From positions 1 through 47,804 of the forward strand of contig NZ_JADVKT010000012.1 in assembly GCF_016508255.1 (NCBI RefSeq): 47,804 bases of DNA, written 5' to 3'. The notes below the pieces were generated by a model, which was given only the letters and a program-made list of their open reading frames with translations, ran no database searches and was not told where the DNA came from. The stretch comes from Acinetobacter calcoaceticus (lineage in GTDB: Bacteria > Pseudomonadota > Gammaproteobacteria > Pseudomonadales > Moraxellaceae). Both the position numbers and the translations under genes were made by a program. Shown in pieces: positions 10,236 to 22,416 of the stretch (the stretch's first letter is position 1; each line of letters begins with the position of its first letter).

Positions 10236-10793
10236 ATGAATTTTTTTGATTTTATTACTAATTTTGAACAATTTTTACCTATTTTGATTCAGGAGTATGG
10301 TGCATGGGTCTATGCCATTCTCTTTTTGATTATATTTTCTGAAACAGCTTTTGTGTTTATGTTCTTTTTACCTGGAGATAGCTTACTTTTAACTGTTGGT
10401 GCGCTGTGTTCAGTGATTGAAATGATGCATCTAGGTTATATGATTACTTTACTAACCGTTGCTGCCACACTGGGTTATATCGTAAATTATTCTATTGGTC
10501 GACATTTTGGTAATCGTATTTTTGAAGCAAAATCACGTTTTATTAAAAAAGAGTATTTAAATAAAACCAACCGCTATTTCTTGCAACACGGTGGTAAAAC
10601 TATTCTTCTGGCACGTTTTATTCCATTCGCACGTTCTTTTGCCCCACTCGCGGCTGGCTCTAGCAATATGAGTTATGGAAAGTTTTTGATTTACAACGTA
10701 GCTGGCGCTATTTTATGGATCTGCATTTTAGTGACGGCAGGTTATCTATTCGGTCATGCCCTCATTCAGGTTACAGATTTAGTAGAAAATTAA
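10236..10793 (+). CDS. DedA-family inner-membrane protein
   Basis: A 185-aa polytopic membrane protein of the DedA/SNARE-associated family. Family members act as lipid transporters (UptA and PetA type, undecaprenyl phosphate or phosphatidylethanolamine) and affect the membrane potential. Visible marks are the acidic FSETAFVFMFFLPGDSLL segment, then FIPFARSFAPLAAGSSNMSYGKF, which holds the conserved arginine and glycine-rich half-helix. Several hydrophobic stretches flank these. The substrate cannot be told. It stands alone, about 230 bases after the yheS terminator, and converges on cybC. Confidence 0.92.
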   Translation: MNFFDFITNFEQFLPILIQEYGAWVYAILFLIIFSETAFVFMFFLPGDSLLLTVGALCSVIEMMHLGYMITLLTVAATLGYIVNYSIGRHFGNRIFEAKSRFIKKEYLNKTNRYFLQHGGKTILLARFIPFARSFAPLAAGSSNMSYGKFLIYNVAGAILWICILVTAGYLFGHALIQVTDLVEN

Positions 10794-10827
10794 TATGCTT
10801 CAGGTTTAATAAAACTGAATACACAAT

Positions 10828-10864
10828 AAAAAAAGGGGAATGATTTATCATTCCCCTTTTTTTT
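10828..10864. terminator. Bidirectional terminator, dedA/cybC
   Basis: Stem with seven A, GGGG and AATGA (10828-10843), loop TTTA, and the matching arm ending in eight T (10848-10864). It serves the converging genes on both sides. Confidence 0.93.
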
Positions 10865-10882
10865 ATATAGATCGAAATTAAT

Positions 10883-11275
10883 CTATCTAAATTTTTTGTG
10901 GTTCTCATTACGGATGTTAACCAAGTTGATTGCTTCAGTTTTGGCTTGGTCTAATTGGCCTTTATCGACCAATACCGTAATTCGATCAATTTCAGCAACC
11001 AGCTGATCTAGACCGGTTTCATATTCTTTTACCTGTACATTTTCTGGTGGTAAGCCTTCTAATTTATGAGGTAGAACATGCTTTGAAGATACTGCTGCCT
11101 GACGCATAATCACAAGTTGCTGTTTTGCATTACTTACATCTTTCGCTTCAGCAAACGCTTTTGTGCTTTTTGCTAAAGTTTTCATGTCGGCTTCCAAGTC
11201 CGCTGCAAATGCAGAATGACTCACTAAAGCCGCACATGAAATCAGCATACTTGCTAAAAGTTTTTGACCCATCAT
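10883..11275 (-). CDS. cybC: Periplasmic cytochrome b562
   Basis: A 130-aa exported four-helix-bundle haem protein. The signal peptide ends SAFA. The mature start ADLEADMKTL matches cytochrome b562, whose Met7 is the first haem ligand, and the C-terminal RNENHKKFR carries the His ligand. No CxxCH motif is present, so haem is bound non-covalently. Its electron-transfer partner is unknown. Two ATGs stand side by side at the start; GGGAGAG lies just upstream of both. It follows gyrB with 37 bases between them and may be cotranscribed. Confidence 0.92.
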   Translation of the reverse strand: MMGQKLLASMLISCAALVSHSAFAADLEADMKTLAKSTKAFAEAKDVSNAKQQLVIMRQAAVSSKHVLPHKLEGLPPENVQVKEYETGLDQLVAEIDRITVLVDKGQLDQAKTEAINLVNIRNENHKKFR

Positions 11276-11312
11276 CTTCTCTCCCTAGACTGATTTAGAA
11301 TCGTGTTATCAA

Positions 11313-13790
<2,478 letters not shown>

Positions 13791-13833
13791 CTAGCAAATA
13801 TAGGTTTATTCAAAGATAGATAACATCAAAAAA

Positions 13834-14916
13834 TTATGGTGAAGCAAGACTAACTTGACCGGATTCAACATTGAATAATTGATATGAAATAGACAAATCA
13901 TGTAAATGTTTTTTTACCGATGCATGATCTAAAGTTGTCATAAAAACCTGGCTACCAAGTTGGCTTAATCGTTCAATTAAACGTTGTTGTGCGGTTAAGT
14001 CTAATTCTGCTGTCAGATCATCTAATAATACCACAGTTTCCTTATTACTCGCATGCAACATTGCAATTTGTGACAGTTTTAAGGCAATTATCAGCAGTTT
14101 TTTCTGACCTCTTGATAAAACCACATCAGCATGTCCATAAGGGGTTTTTAAGCGCAAATCAGCTCGATGTGGACCATATTCGGTATAATGTCGTTCGATG
14201 TCTTTTTGGTGTTGATTGAGCAGGTCTTGCATGAGTCCCTGCTCTGTATGAAAACCTGGACTGTATTCCAATTCAATTTCAAGATCAGGGAGCAATTGAC
14301 TCAAATCATTTTGAAAAAAGACATTCCATTGTTCCACAATACCCAAGCGTTGAGAGTGCAAAATTTCACCATAATCACTCAGCATTTTGTTCCAAGGCTC
14401 TAAATCAGCCAAAGACAAATTTCTTCGGGTTTTAAGTAAAGTATTTCGCTGTTTTAATGCACGCGAGTAGTATTGCCATGCAAAATAAAACTCAGGTTCC
14501 ACGTGGAACATCAGCCAATCCAAAAGTTGGCGTCGCGGTTTTGCCCCATGATCAATAATATCGGTACTTTGTGGATCAAGGTGCTGCAAAGGAAGTAGTT
14601 TAGCAAGTTGGCCTTGGGTAGCCACGGTGTCGCCATTGACCTTCATCAACTGCTCACCAGAGGCTAACTTTTGCATGCCAATTTTCTCAGTACTAGACTG
14701 TGCAAAGACAATCGCATCTTCGGCAGCATACTGAATATAATTTTTAGGAATGTGAGTGCGGAATGAGCGCCCTGTTGCAAGCAAATGAATTGCTTCCAGA
14801 ATGGAGGTTTTCCCTGAACCATTAGCGCCATAAAATATATTAAACGGCTGCAACCCTTGGAGTGCAACCGTTTTTAAATTACGCACACGTTCGATATTTA
14901 AGCGCGTAAGATGCAT
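13834..14916 (-). CDS. recF: DNA replication and repair protein RecF
   Basis: SMC-like ATPase that loads RecA at single-strand gaps with RecO and RecR. The 360-aa protein has Walker [10 protein letters not shown], the signature SRGQKKLL and Walker [13 protein letters not shown]. The gene begins 15 bases after the dnaN stop, so it is translated from the same message; no strong ribosome-binding site is visible. A parS-like palindrome is embedded in its coding sequence at 14495-14510. Confidence 0.97.
   Translation of the reverse strand: MHLTRLNIERVRNLKTVALQGLQPFNIFYGANGSGKTSILEAIHLLATGRSFRTHIPKNYIQYAAEDAIVFAQSSTEKIGMQKLASGEQLMKVNGDTVATQGQLAKLLPLQHLDPQSTDIIDHGAKPRRQLLDWLMFHVEPEFYFAWQYYSRALKQRNTLLKTRRNLSLADLEPWNKMLSDYGEILHSQRLGIVEQWNVFFQNDLSQLLPDLEIELEYSPGFHTEQGLMQDLLNQHQKDIERHYTEYGPHRADLRLKTPYGHADVVLSRGQKKLLIIALKLSQIAMLHASNKETVVLLDDLTAELDLTAQQRLIERLSQLGSQVFMTTLDHASVKKHLHDLSISYQLFNVESGQVSLASP
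14495..14510. other. parS: parS-like site 2, inside recF
   Basis: GTTCCACGTGGAAC (14496-14509), a perfect palindrome identical to site 1, followed by A as in the 16-bp consensus. It lies in coding sequence about 3.3 kb left of oriC, where protein coding and ParB binding would both constrain it. Confidence 0.78.
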
Positions 14917-14931
14917 ATTAGGATAGCCAGA

Positions 14932-16080
14932 CTATACACGCATCGGCATAACTACATAAGTTTGATCAGTATGTGCCGGGTCTTGAACCAAAACAGACTG
15001 ATTCGCCTCACTCATACTCATATTTACGTCATCACCATCAAGTACACCCAATACTTCAAGTAAATATTGCGCATTAAATGACATTTCGAGCGGTACATTT
15101 TGATATTGAATAGCTAGATCTTCAATAGCCTCATCTTGCTCAGGGTTATTCGCACGAAGCTGTAAAGAATCCTGATTAAAATTCAAGAAAACACCACGTA
15201 ACTTTTCATTACTCAAAATTGCGACACGTTGCAATGATTGCTTAAATACATCATGGCTAATTAATACATGTTTATCGCCACCACGTGGAATTACACGACG
15301 ATAATCAGGGAATTTTCCATCAATCAATTTTGTCGTAAAACGAACAGTAATATCACCCTGTTCCTTATCACGACTTGGCGTATTGATGGTTACATTTAAC
15401 AATTCACGACCAATCAACAATGTTAATTGTTCATCTTCAATACTCAGTAAACGCTGTAATTCACCAACAGCTTTACGAGGTACAATGGCCTGAACCAATT
15501 GAGATGATGTAGAAGAAGCCGTAATTTCACAAAGTGCTAAACGGTGACCATCTGTTGTTACTGCACGTAATTGATTTTCATCAATTTCTAATAGAGTACC
15601 CGTTAAATAGAAACGCACATCTTGTACAGCCATCGCAAAAGCAGTTTTTTCAAATAAACGCTTTAACTCACGTTGGGTTACTTGTACTTGAGTACCTTGA
15701 CTATTTTCAGTGGTCAATAATGGATAATCTTCTGCTGGCAAAGTCCCTAATACGAAACGGCTGTTACCAGATTTTAAGATACATCTTTGATCTTCAGTAA
15801 TTTGCAAATCAATTAATGCAGCTGCAGGTAATGATTTACAAATTTCCATTAACTTACGAGCAGGGACTGTGGTTTCCCCCGCTTCAAGGCATGCCCCTTC
15901 TGTTAAAACAGTGCTCGCAACCAGCTCGACTTCTAAATCGGAACCAGTAATGGTGAGCGCCTGAGCATTAGTCTGAATTTTGACGTTTGAAAGAATATTC
16001 AATGTATGACGACGTTCTACCGCACCGACAACATGCGATAAAACATTGAGTAAACTTTCTTTAGCGATTTTCAAACGCAC
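14932..16080 (-). CDS. dnaN: DNA polymerase III beta clamp
   Basis: Sliding clamp that tethers DNA polymerase III. The 382-aa length and three-fold repeated clamp domain are usual. The C-terminus YVVMPMRV is the family ending, and LTITGSDLEVEL and FLTGTLLEI-like stretches mark the domain boundaries. The start codon is GTG (GTG CGT TTG AAA), with GAGG 8 bases before it. It lies 97 bases after the dnaA stop. Confidence 0.98.
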   Translation of the reverse strand: MRLKIAKESLLNVLSHVVGAVERRHTLNILSNVKIQTNAQALTITGSDLEVELVASTVLTEGACLEAGETTVPARKLMEICKSLPAAALIDLQITEDQRCILKSGNSRFVLGTLPAEDYPLLTTENSQGTQVQVTQRELKRLFEKTAFAMAVQDVRFYLTGTLLEIDENQLRAVTTDGHRLALCEITASSTSSQLVQAIVPRKAVGELQRLLSIEDEQLTLLIGRELLNVTINTPSRDKEQGDITVRFTTKLIDGKFPDYRRVIPRGGDKHVLISHDVFKQSLQRVAILSNEKLRGVFLNFNQDSLQLRANNPEQDEAIEDLAIQYQNVPLEMSFNAQYLLEVLGVLDGDDVNMSMSEANQSVLVQDPAHTDQTYVVMPMRV

Positions 16081-16177
16081 GATTCATTCCTCTAGCAACT
16101 TGGAGCAAATATTTCATTTTTTAGCTGTGTACTATGCTGCACTTACGTAGACTTTGCAACAAGGTCTTATTATTTCA

Positions 16178-17584
16178 TTAACTCTGAAGTAAGCGCAGTA
16201 GATTTTTATAATCTTCATCAAAAATTGGATCTTCTTCTCGCAGACTTGCTACCTTTTCACAAGCATGCATCACAGTACTGTGATCGCGGCCACCGAAAGC
16301 CATTCCAATTTCTGGAAAACTATCACCAGTCAACTCACGGGCAAGCCCCATGGCCAACTGACGTGGTCGAGCATAAATTCGCGTACGTTTCGGCCCTACT
16401 AATTCTTTTAATGGGATCCGGAAATATTCGCTAACCACACGCTGGATATTTTCTACACTAATGGTTCGTGCACGGATGGCCAACACATCTTTTAAAGACT
16501 CACGAACCACATCAAGATCGATTGGTGCACCTTTAAAACGAGAAATTGCAACGACTTTATTAAGTGCCCCTTCAAGTTCACGCACGTTAGCAACAACTTG
16601 TTGTGCAATAAATAATGCACAATTTCGAGGTAAATCGACACCGCTATTTTCCGCTTTCTTTAATAAAATTTCGATGCGAGTTTCAATATCTGGTGGCTCT
16701 ACACCAACTGAAAGTCCCCAAGAAAAACGGGAAACTAAACGCGGATCTAACTCTGTTAATTCTTTTGGATAACGGTCTGAAGTTAAAATAATTTGTTTAG
16801 ATTCATCAAGTAAGGCATTAAATGTATAGAAGAATTCAACTAGGCTCGCCTCTTTACCTGCTAAGAGATGAATATCATCCACCAACAATAAATCTAAAGA
16901 ACGACAGTTTTTCTTAAACTCTTCTACTTTGCCTTTTTGTAAAGAACTCACAAAATCCTGAACAAAACTCTCAGAAGTCATATACATCACACGAGCATTA
17001 GGTTTTGCCTGTAGTAAAGCATTGCCAACTGCCTGCATTAAGTGCGTCTTACCTAGCCCTGTAGGACCATATAAAAACAAAGGGTTATGTTGTGAAGCAC
17101 CTAATTGAGTTAATACTTTTCTACATGTTTCAGCAGCCATCTGGTTCGAACGGCCTTCAACAAATAAAGAAAAAGTAAACTGCGGATTTAGTAGCTTTTT
17201 CTTCGCTGTTTTCGGATTGACCACGCTATTCGTATGAGGATTAGCAACGGAATCGGGTTCTTTTTTTACTTTGATACTTTGTGGTGGCGCGGTTTGCAAA
17301 GCCGCTGTCGTGGTTGCTGGTTGTTCAGCAGATGACAAAATACTCCCAGGACGAGAATCAACTAAAATCTCCACCTGACGGACACGCCCTTCTGACAACT
17401 GCTCAGCCAATATAGAAATTAATTCTAAATGGTTCTCTTGAATGTAACGCGTCCAATAAGGGTTAGGAGCATAGAGACGTAGTATTCCTTCTACTTCTTC
17501 AGCAACTAATGGGCGAATCCACATCGCAAAGACGTTATCAGAGAGCTCTTGTCGCAAGCGAGTTAAGCAGTCTGTCCAAAGCAT
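16178..17584 (-). CDS. dnaA: Chromosomal replication initiator DnaA
   Basis: AAA+ initiator that binds DnaA boxes and melts oriC. The 468-aa protein has domain I (MLWTDCLTRLRQELSDNVF, about 1-85) and a variable linker rich in P, K and N. The AAA+ domain carries GPTGLGKTHLMQ (Walker A) and LLLVDDIH (Walker B). Domain IV has the DnaA-box-binding signature GGRDHSTVMHACEKV. Strong ribosome-binding site AGGGGAT. Transcribed away from oriC, which begins immediately upstream. TTATCCACA boxes in its promoter region suggest autoregulation. Confidence 0.98.
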   Translation of the reverse strand: MLWTDCLTRLRQELSDNVFAMWIRPLVAEEVEGILRLYAPNPYWTRYIQENHLELISILAEQLSEGRVRQVEILVDSRPGSILSSAEQPATTTAALQTAPPQSIKVKKEPDSVANPHTNSVVNPKTAKKKLLNPQFTFSLFVEGRSNQMAAETCRKVLTQLGASQHNPLFLYGPTGLGKTHLMQAVGNALLQAKPNARVMYMTSESFVQDFVSSLQKGKVEEFKKNCRSLDLLLVDDIHLLAGKEASLVEFFYTFNALLDESKQIILTSDRYPKELTELDPRLVSRFSWGLSVGVEPPDIETRIEILLKKAENSGVDLPRNCALFIAQQVVANVRELEGALNKVVAISRFKGAPIDLDVVRESLKDVLAIRARTISVENIQRVVSEYFRIPLKELVGPKRTRIYARPRQLAMGLARELTGDSFPEIGMAFGGRDHSTVMHACEKVASLREEDPIFDEDYKNLLRLLQS

Positions 17585-17599
17585 GTGTATCCCCTATCT

Positions 17600-18110
17600 C
17601 TGCGTTTTTTAAATTCAAATAATCTAAAGATTAACCCTTCCTGATGAGAAGGGGTCGCCATTCTAACCAAGTTATCCACATCTGTCATGACGAATTCGAC
17701 TGATTTTGCCTAAAAAGAAAACTCTTGTGAATAAATTTAAATTCAAAACCACTTGTGTATAACTTTTTGCACAACCTGTGGATAAATTAACACATAAACT
17801 TATCCACAATCCATAAATATAATAGAAACAGAGTTATCAACAACTCAAATATATGTTTTTTAAATTTAAAAGTTCGAAATCCACAGAAAAAGTCGTCCCT
17901 AATAAGAATAAATATAAATTTTAAAATTTGAATTTATTTAATAGGGGTGTGATCTTTTGTGGATAACTGCAAAATATGAATTTAAATTCAAATGCAGCAA
18001 ATCAAAGACTAGATGATATCTTATTTTGTTGATAAGTATGTATATAAGGTGTGTATATAATAAAAGTTCTAATAAAAATAGACAATTGCTTTGTGCATAA
18101 CTTTAAAAAC
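17600..18110. other. oriC: Chromosomal replication origin oriC
   Basis: The 683-base gap between dnaA and rpmH. Perfect DnaA boxes TTATCCACA lie at 17672-17680 (+), 17777-17785 (-), 17800-17808 (+) and 17958-17966 (-). Near-perfect ones lie at 17726-17734 (-), 17754-17762 (-), 17834-17842 (+), 18027-18035 (-) and 18092-18100 (-). The very AT-rich stretch about 17901-17945 is the likely unwinding element. Exact palindromic 12-mers TTTRAATTYAAA lie at 17608, 17736, 17859 and 17981, with start-to-start spacings of 128, 123 and 122. Position between dnaA and rpmH is the usual one for Pseudomonadales. Confidence 0.93.
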
Positions 18111-18198
18111 TATATTTTGCATTAAATGATGACAATCATAAAAAAGAAGTAGAAAGGTTAAAAATTTAGGTTAAATACAAAACTTTCTTGGTTTTTCA

Positions 18199-18227
18199 TT
18201 GACAGCGTAAACATTGCACAATAAAAT
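18199..18227 (+). promoter_or_regulatory. Sigma-70 promoter of rpmH
   Basis: Perfect -35 TTGACA (18199-18204), 17-base spacer, -10 TAAAAT (18222-18227), about 40 bases before the rpmH start. Confidence 0.85.
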
Positions 18228-18267
18228 CGCGGACCTTTATAGAAAGATCATTTTTGGGAGTTTCGAT

Positions 18268-18402
18268 ATGAAACGTACTTTCCAGCCATCTGAATTAAAG
18301 CGTAAACGCGTTCATGGTTTCCGTGCTCGTATGGCAACTAAAGCTGGTCGTCAAGTATTAGCTCGTCGTCGTGCAAAAGGTCGTCATAGCTTAACTGTTT
18401 AA
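18268..18402 (+). CDS. rpmH: 50S ribosomal protein L34
   Basis: The 44-aa, highly basic L34: [18 protein letters not shown] at the start and [12 protein letters not shown] at the end. Start chosen at the ATG at 18268, with GGGAG 8 bases before; the longer frame to 18214 runs through the promoter. First gene of rpmH-rnpA-yidD-yidC, transcribed away from oriC. Confidence 0.98.
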
Positions 18403-18432
18403 TACTGTTACGCTGACCAAGACTTGGGTGTG

Positions 18433-18825
18433 ATGACACTTTACAATTTTAGCACAGATGTGCGAATACGCTGTGCTGCAGATTATAAAAGTGTATTCGA
18501 TGGTGCGCTTTTTAAAGTGCATCAACCCCATTTTTTATTTCTTGCAAAATTAACCGAACAGCCTAATAGCCGTTTGGGTATTGTTGTTGCTAAGAAAAAA
18601 GTGCGCCGTGCGCATGAAAGAAATCGAATAAAACGTCTTGCTCGTGAGAGCTTTCGTCTACATCAGCCGAATTTTGGATCAGACATAGATGTTGTGGTAA
18701 TGCCGAAAGTTGGTATAGAAACGATTACGAATGCTGAGCTATATCAACAATTAGATTTTGCTTGGCAAAAATTACAACGCTTAGCAAAAAAACATTCTAA
18801 AGTTGGCACAACCTCGCAGAATTAA
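18433..18825 (+). CDS. rnpA: Ribonuclease P protein component
   Basis: Basic protein subunit of RNase P, which matures tRNA 5' ends with the RNA subunit. The 130-aa protein carries the family RNR motif ([18 protein letters not shown]) and [11 protein letters not shown] before it. The start is uncertain: TTG 18424, GTG 18430 and ATG 18433 are in frame; I use the ATG, giving [11 protein letters not shown]. Thirty bases after rpmH, in the usual order. Confidence 0.96.
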   Translation: MTLYNFSTDVRIRCAADYKSVFDGALFKVHQPHFLFLAKLTEQPNSRLGIVVAKKKVRRAHERNRIKRLARESFRLHQPNFGSDIDVVVMPKVGIETITNAELYQQLDFAWQKLQRLAKKHSKVGTTSQN

Positions 18826-18835
18826 GAGATAGCCA

Positions 18836-19156
18836 ATGGTTCGTTTTCTACGTTGGTTGATTCGACTGTATCAAATTGCGATTAGTCCGCTTCTTGGACC
18901 CCGTTGTCGTTATATCCCGACTTGTTCCCAATATGCGATAGAAGCATTGCAAACTCATGGTGCAATAAAAGGCGTTTGGTTATCTTCTAAACGCATTTGT
19001 CGTTGTCATCCGTGGGGTGGGTCTGGATATGATCCGGTACCGCCAAAAGCAATTCGTTTTATTTCGTTTCATCAAATAGATTCTCAAACGCATCATGTTG
19101 CTGTACCCTTTCGTGATCGTTTACTGAAGCAAAATCTCTCTAACCATTTGGGGTAA
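18836..19156 (+). CDS. yidD: Membrane protein insertion efficiency factor YidD
   Basis: A 106-aa inner-membrane-associated protein thought to help YidC insert proteins. It has the family core: [28 protein letters not shown], and the cysteine- and His-containing [15 protein letters not shown]. The C-terminal ~30 residues after FISFH are a variable tail. It starts 10 bases after rnpA and ends 5 bases before yidC, so it is translated in one operon. Confidence 0.96.
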   Translation: MVRFLRWLIRLYQIAISPLLGPRCRYIPTCSQYAIEALQTHGAIKGVWLSSKRICRCHPWGGSGYDPVPPKAIRFISFHQIDSQTHHVAVPFRDRLLKQNLSNHLG

Positions 19157-19161
19157 TAGAT

Positions 19162-20922
19162 ATGCAACAATGGGCCAGGTTTGCAATTCTCGGGGCCATG
19201 TTTGTCACCGCATATTTGCTCATTTTGGCTTGGCAAAAAGATTATGGAAATGCTGCAACTGCACCGCAAAAACAAGCGGCGGCTGTAAGTTCACATGAAG
19301 TATCTGCTGATTTGCCAAATGCTAAAAATGCAACAGTGGCTTCCGATGTGCCACAAGCAAATATTGCGCAGTCACAAACCACAGATGCAACTGCACCTGT
19401 GAATCAACAGCTTATTTCAGTACAAACTGACCTTTACCATATTTGGATCAATCCCAAAGGTGGTGATATTGTTCGTATTGAATTACTCTCACACGACGAA
19501 AGCAAAGATAGTGATCAGCCATTCGTTATGCTTGAAAATGATGTCAAGCGTACATATGTTGCTCAATCTGGCTTAATTGGTTTGAATGGACCAGATAGTA
19601 GTCGTGGTGGTCGTCCATTATATGCTGTTGAAAAAACATCATATACTTTGGCTGATGCTAAGGGTGTACAGGATCAAAAGGGTCAATCTGAAAAAGTTTT
19701 AAACGTTCCGATGGTATTTAAGACACCTGAAGGCGTTGAAATTATTAAAACTTTTACCTTTACCCAAGGGCAATATCCAATTGTTGTAAGACATCAAGTG
19801 ATTAACCGTAGCCAACAAAGCTGGCAAGGTCAGATGTTTGGACAATTAAAACGTGATAACTCTGAAGATCCTGGTAAATCTTCTCAAGGTATTTTCACTC
19901 TAGGAACTTTCTTAGGTGGAGCTTGGGGGACGCCTGATTCACATTACAACAAGCTTAAGTTTGCTAATTTCTCTGAAGAAAAAGTAAGCACTGAAGCTAA
20001 AGGTGGATGGGTTGCGATTGTTCAGCATTATTTTGTAAGTGCTTGGATTCCTGGGAATCTTAAACTGACTCAAGCGAATGGTCAGCCTTATGTAGCTAAA
20101 CTTGAATCTCGTCAATCTGCTGATCATATGAATATCATTGGTTTTACCTCACCAGTGATTAATGTTCCGGCAGGCACTTCAATGGAAGTGGACGCAAAAC
20201 TTTATTCAGGTCCGAAAGTACAATCTGAATTAAAAGATTTAGCGGTTGGCTTGAATCAAACTGTTGATTATGGCTGGTTATGGCCGATTGCCAAGTTACT
20301 GTTCTTAGGTCTTCAATTCTTCCATAGCATTGTGGGCAACTGGGGATGGTCAATCATCTTACTTACAGTTATGGTGAAGATGATTTTGTGGCCTTTATCT
20401 TCAAAAAGTTATCGTTCAATGGCGAAAATGCGTGTGATTGCACCAGAAATGCAACGCATGAAAGAAGAGTTCGGTGAAGACCGTATGCGCTTCTCGCAAG
20501 AAATGATGGCTTTATACAAACGTGAACAAGTGAATCCTCTTTCAGGTTGTTTACCATTGTTGCTACAAATGCCAATTTTCCTTGCCTTGTACTGGGTACT
20601 CATGGAAAGTGTGGAATTACGTCACGCACCATGGTTAGGCTGGATTCAAGATTTGTCAGCAATGGATCCTTGGTTCATCTTGCCGTTGATCATGGGTGCT
20701 ACCATGTTTGCACAGCAAATGTTGAACCCACAACCAGCAGATCCAATGCAGGCTAAAGTGTTCCGCATTATGCCGATTATGTTCACGGTATTTATGTTGT
20801 TCTTCCCGGCAGGTCTCGTGCTTTACTGGATTGTGAACAACAGTATTACTATTTTACAGCAATCGTTTATTAACAAGAGTGTTGCGAAAAGTCGTATAAA
20901 TAAGACTGAATCAGCTTCTTAA
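19162..20922 (+). CDS. yidC: Membrane protein insertase YidC
   Basis: A 586-aa Gram-negative-type YidC that inserts and folds inner-membrane proteins alone or with SecYEG. It has an N-terminal anchor (FAILGAMFVTAYLLILAW), a large periplasmic domain (about 60-350), and five C-terminal membrane segments starting near WLWPIAKLLFLGLQFFHS. NWGWSIILLTVMVKMILWPLSSKSYRSMAKM contains the conserved hydrophilic-groove arginine. The start follows GGGG. A terminator closes the operon at 20943. Confidence 0.97.
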   Translation: MQQWARFAILGAMFVTAYLLILAWQKDYGNAATAPQKQAAAVSSHEVSADLPNAKNATVASDVPQANIAQSQTTDATAPVNQQLISVQTDLYHIWINPKGGDIVRIELLSHDESKDSDQPFVMLENDVKRTYVAQSGLIGLNGPDSSRGGRPLYAVEKTSYTLADAKGVQDQKGQSEKVLNVPMVFKTPEGVEIIKTFTFTQGQYPIVVRHQVINRSQQSWQGQMFGQLKRDNSEDPGKSSQGIFTLGTFLGGAWGTPDSHYNKLKFANFSEEKVSTEAKGGWVAIVQHYFVSAWIPGNLKLTQANGQPYVAKLESRQSADHMNIIGFTSPVINVPAGTSMEVDAKLYSGPKVQSELKDLAVGLNQTVDYGWLWPIAKLLFLGLQFFHSIVGNWGWSIILLTVMVKMILWPLSSKSYRSMAKMRVIAPEMQRMKEEFGEDRMRFSQEMMALYKREQVNPLSGCLPLLLQMPIFLALYWVLMESVELRHAPWLGWIQDLSAMDPWFILPLIMGATMFAQQMLNPQPADPMQAKVFRIMPIMFTVFMLFFPAGLVLYWIVNNSITILQQSFINKSVAKSRINKTESAS

Positions 20923-20942
20923 TCGTTTAACTTTTGCTGAAT

Positions 20943-20978
20943 AAATCCGCTTAAGATGGTAATCTTAGGCGGATTTTT
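20943..20978 (+). terminator. Terminator after yidC
   Basis: Fifteen-base arms (20943-20957 and 20962-20976) pair throughout with one G-U, then a short T run. Confidence 0.88.
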
Positions 20979-21012
20979 CTTTGGCTGGATTTTAGGTTTT
21001 TAGGTGAATAAT

Positions 21013-22368
21013 ATGCAAAGTCAAACCACGATTGCCGCAATTGCAACGCCGCCAGGGCGTGGTGGTGTGGGCGTGATTCGCCTATCGGGGCCTAAGGCTT
21101 ATGAAATTGCTCAAAACCTGACACAGAAAAACTTGCCTGAAGCACGTATGGCGGGTTTCCGTAAGTTCTACGATGTTGATGGCAGCATTATGGATGAAGG
21201 CATTGTTCTATGCTTTCCCAATCCTCACTCATTTACAGGTGAAGATGTTGTAGAGTTACAAGGTCACGGCGGTCCAGTCATCCAAAATGCCTTGCTTGGT
21301 CGTCTATTCGAGCTTGGTGCAATCGCTGCAAAAGCCGGTGAGTTTTCCATGCGTGCTTTTGAAAATGGCAAGATGGACTTGGTACAAGCAGAAGCTATTG
21401 CCGACTTGATTGATGCGACTTCGCAAGCGGCGGCGCGCTCCGCTGTTCGTTCTTTACAAGGCGCTTTTTCAACAAAAATTAATACTGTTTTAGAAAAACT
21501 GATTCATCTACGTTTGCATGTAGAAGCGGCAATTGATTTTCCTGAAGAAGAAATTGATTTTTTGGCCGATGGCAAAATTTTAGCTTTACTTGAAGATGTA
21601 CAACAGTCTGTACATGGTGTGCAAATGTCTGCACGACAGGGTCAATTACTACGTGAAGGTTTGCAAGTCGTTATTGCTGGTAAACCAAATGCAGGTAAAT
21701 CGAGTTTGTTAAATGCGCTTGCTGGTGTTGAGCGCGCAATTGTGACGGATATTGCTGGAACAACTCGCGATGTTTTGCATGAAAAAATTAGCTTAAATGG
21801 TCTACCTATCACCTTAACAGATACTGCGGGTCTTCGTGAAACGGGTGATATCGTTGAAAAAGAAGGGATTCGCAGAGCAATCAAGGAAATTGAGCAGGCT
21901 GATTTGTTACTGCTGGTTTATGACTTAAATCAAGGTGATGACCCATTAAAACTCGCTCAAGAATATTTTGCTGAACACATTGAACCACGCCGCTTAATGT
22001 TAATTGGTAATAAATGCGATTTAACTGGTCAATTGGCAGAAATAAGTGATTTTCAAGGGTTCCGCCATATTACTGTTTCAGCAAAACAAGAAATGGGTGT
22101 ACAAGGCCTCGTAGAGGCGATTACAGCTCATGCAGGCTTCCAGCCTGAGGAAGATACATTTATTGCGAGAACACGTCATTTAGACGCAATGAAGCGTACC
22201 CAGCTCTATCTTTCAGAAGCACATGAGCAACTTGTGGTATTTAATGCAGGTGAACTTGTTGCTGAGTCATTACGTCTTGCTCAAAATGCTTTAGGCGAAA
22301 TTACGGGTGACTTTAGCGCCGATGACCTATTAGGCAAAATCTTTGGTTCTTTTTGTATTGGAAAATAA
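21013..22368 (+). CDS. mnmE: tRNA modification GTPase MnmE
   Basis: With MnmG it modifies the wobble uridine (cmnm5U) of several tRNAs. The 451-aa protein has the N-terminal folate-binding domain (IAAIATPPGRGGVGVIRLSG), the inserted G domain with GKPNAGKSSLLN, DIAGTTRD, DTAGLRE and NKCD, and the C-terminal FCIGK with the functional cysteine. The GTG at 21004 is in frame, but AGGTG about 7 bases before the ATG at 21013 decides for the latter. Confidence 0.97.
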   Translation: MQSQTTIAAIATPPGRGGVGVIRLSGPKAYEIAQNLTQKNLPEARMAGFRKFYDVDGSIMDEGIVLCFPNPHSFTGEDVVELQGHGGPVIQNALLGRLFELGAIAAKAGEFSMRAFENGKMDLVQAEAIADLIDATSQAAARSAVRSLQGAFSTKINTVLEKLIHLRLHVEAAIDFPEEEIDFLADGKILALLEDVQQSVHGVQMSARQGQLLREGLQVVIAGKPNAGKSSLLNALAGVERAIVTDIAGTTRDVLHEKISLNGLPITLTDTAGLRETGDIVEKEGIRRAIKEIEQADLLLLVYDLNQGDDPLKLAQEYFAEHIEPRRLMLIGNKCDLTGQLAEISDFQGFRHITVSAKQEMGVQGLVEAITAHAGFQPEEDTFIARTRHLDAMKRTQLYLSEAHEQLVVFNAGELVAESLRLAQNALGEITGDFSADDLLGKIFGSFCIGK

Positions 22369-22369
22369 T

Positions 22370-22408
22370 TAAAAAAATTCTGAATGATGCACGTGGTGTG
22401 TCATTCAG
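22370..22408 (-). terminator. Terminator of the metal-responsive regulator gene
   Basis: CTGAATGA/TCATTCAG stem extended inward by G-U pairs (22380-22408). On the minus strand it is followed by GAATTTTTTT, so it ends the regulator transcript rather than mnmE. Confidence 0.75.
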
Positions 22409-22416
22409 AGCAGTTC

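Noticed and set aside
15285..15300. CACGTG with flanking GGAA in dnaN
   Set aside because: Only the right half resembles parS; the left half has four mismatches.
22380..22408. Hairpin first taken as the mnmE terminator
   Set aside because: The T run lies on the minus-strand side, so it was assigned to the regulator gene instead.
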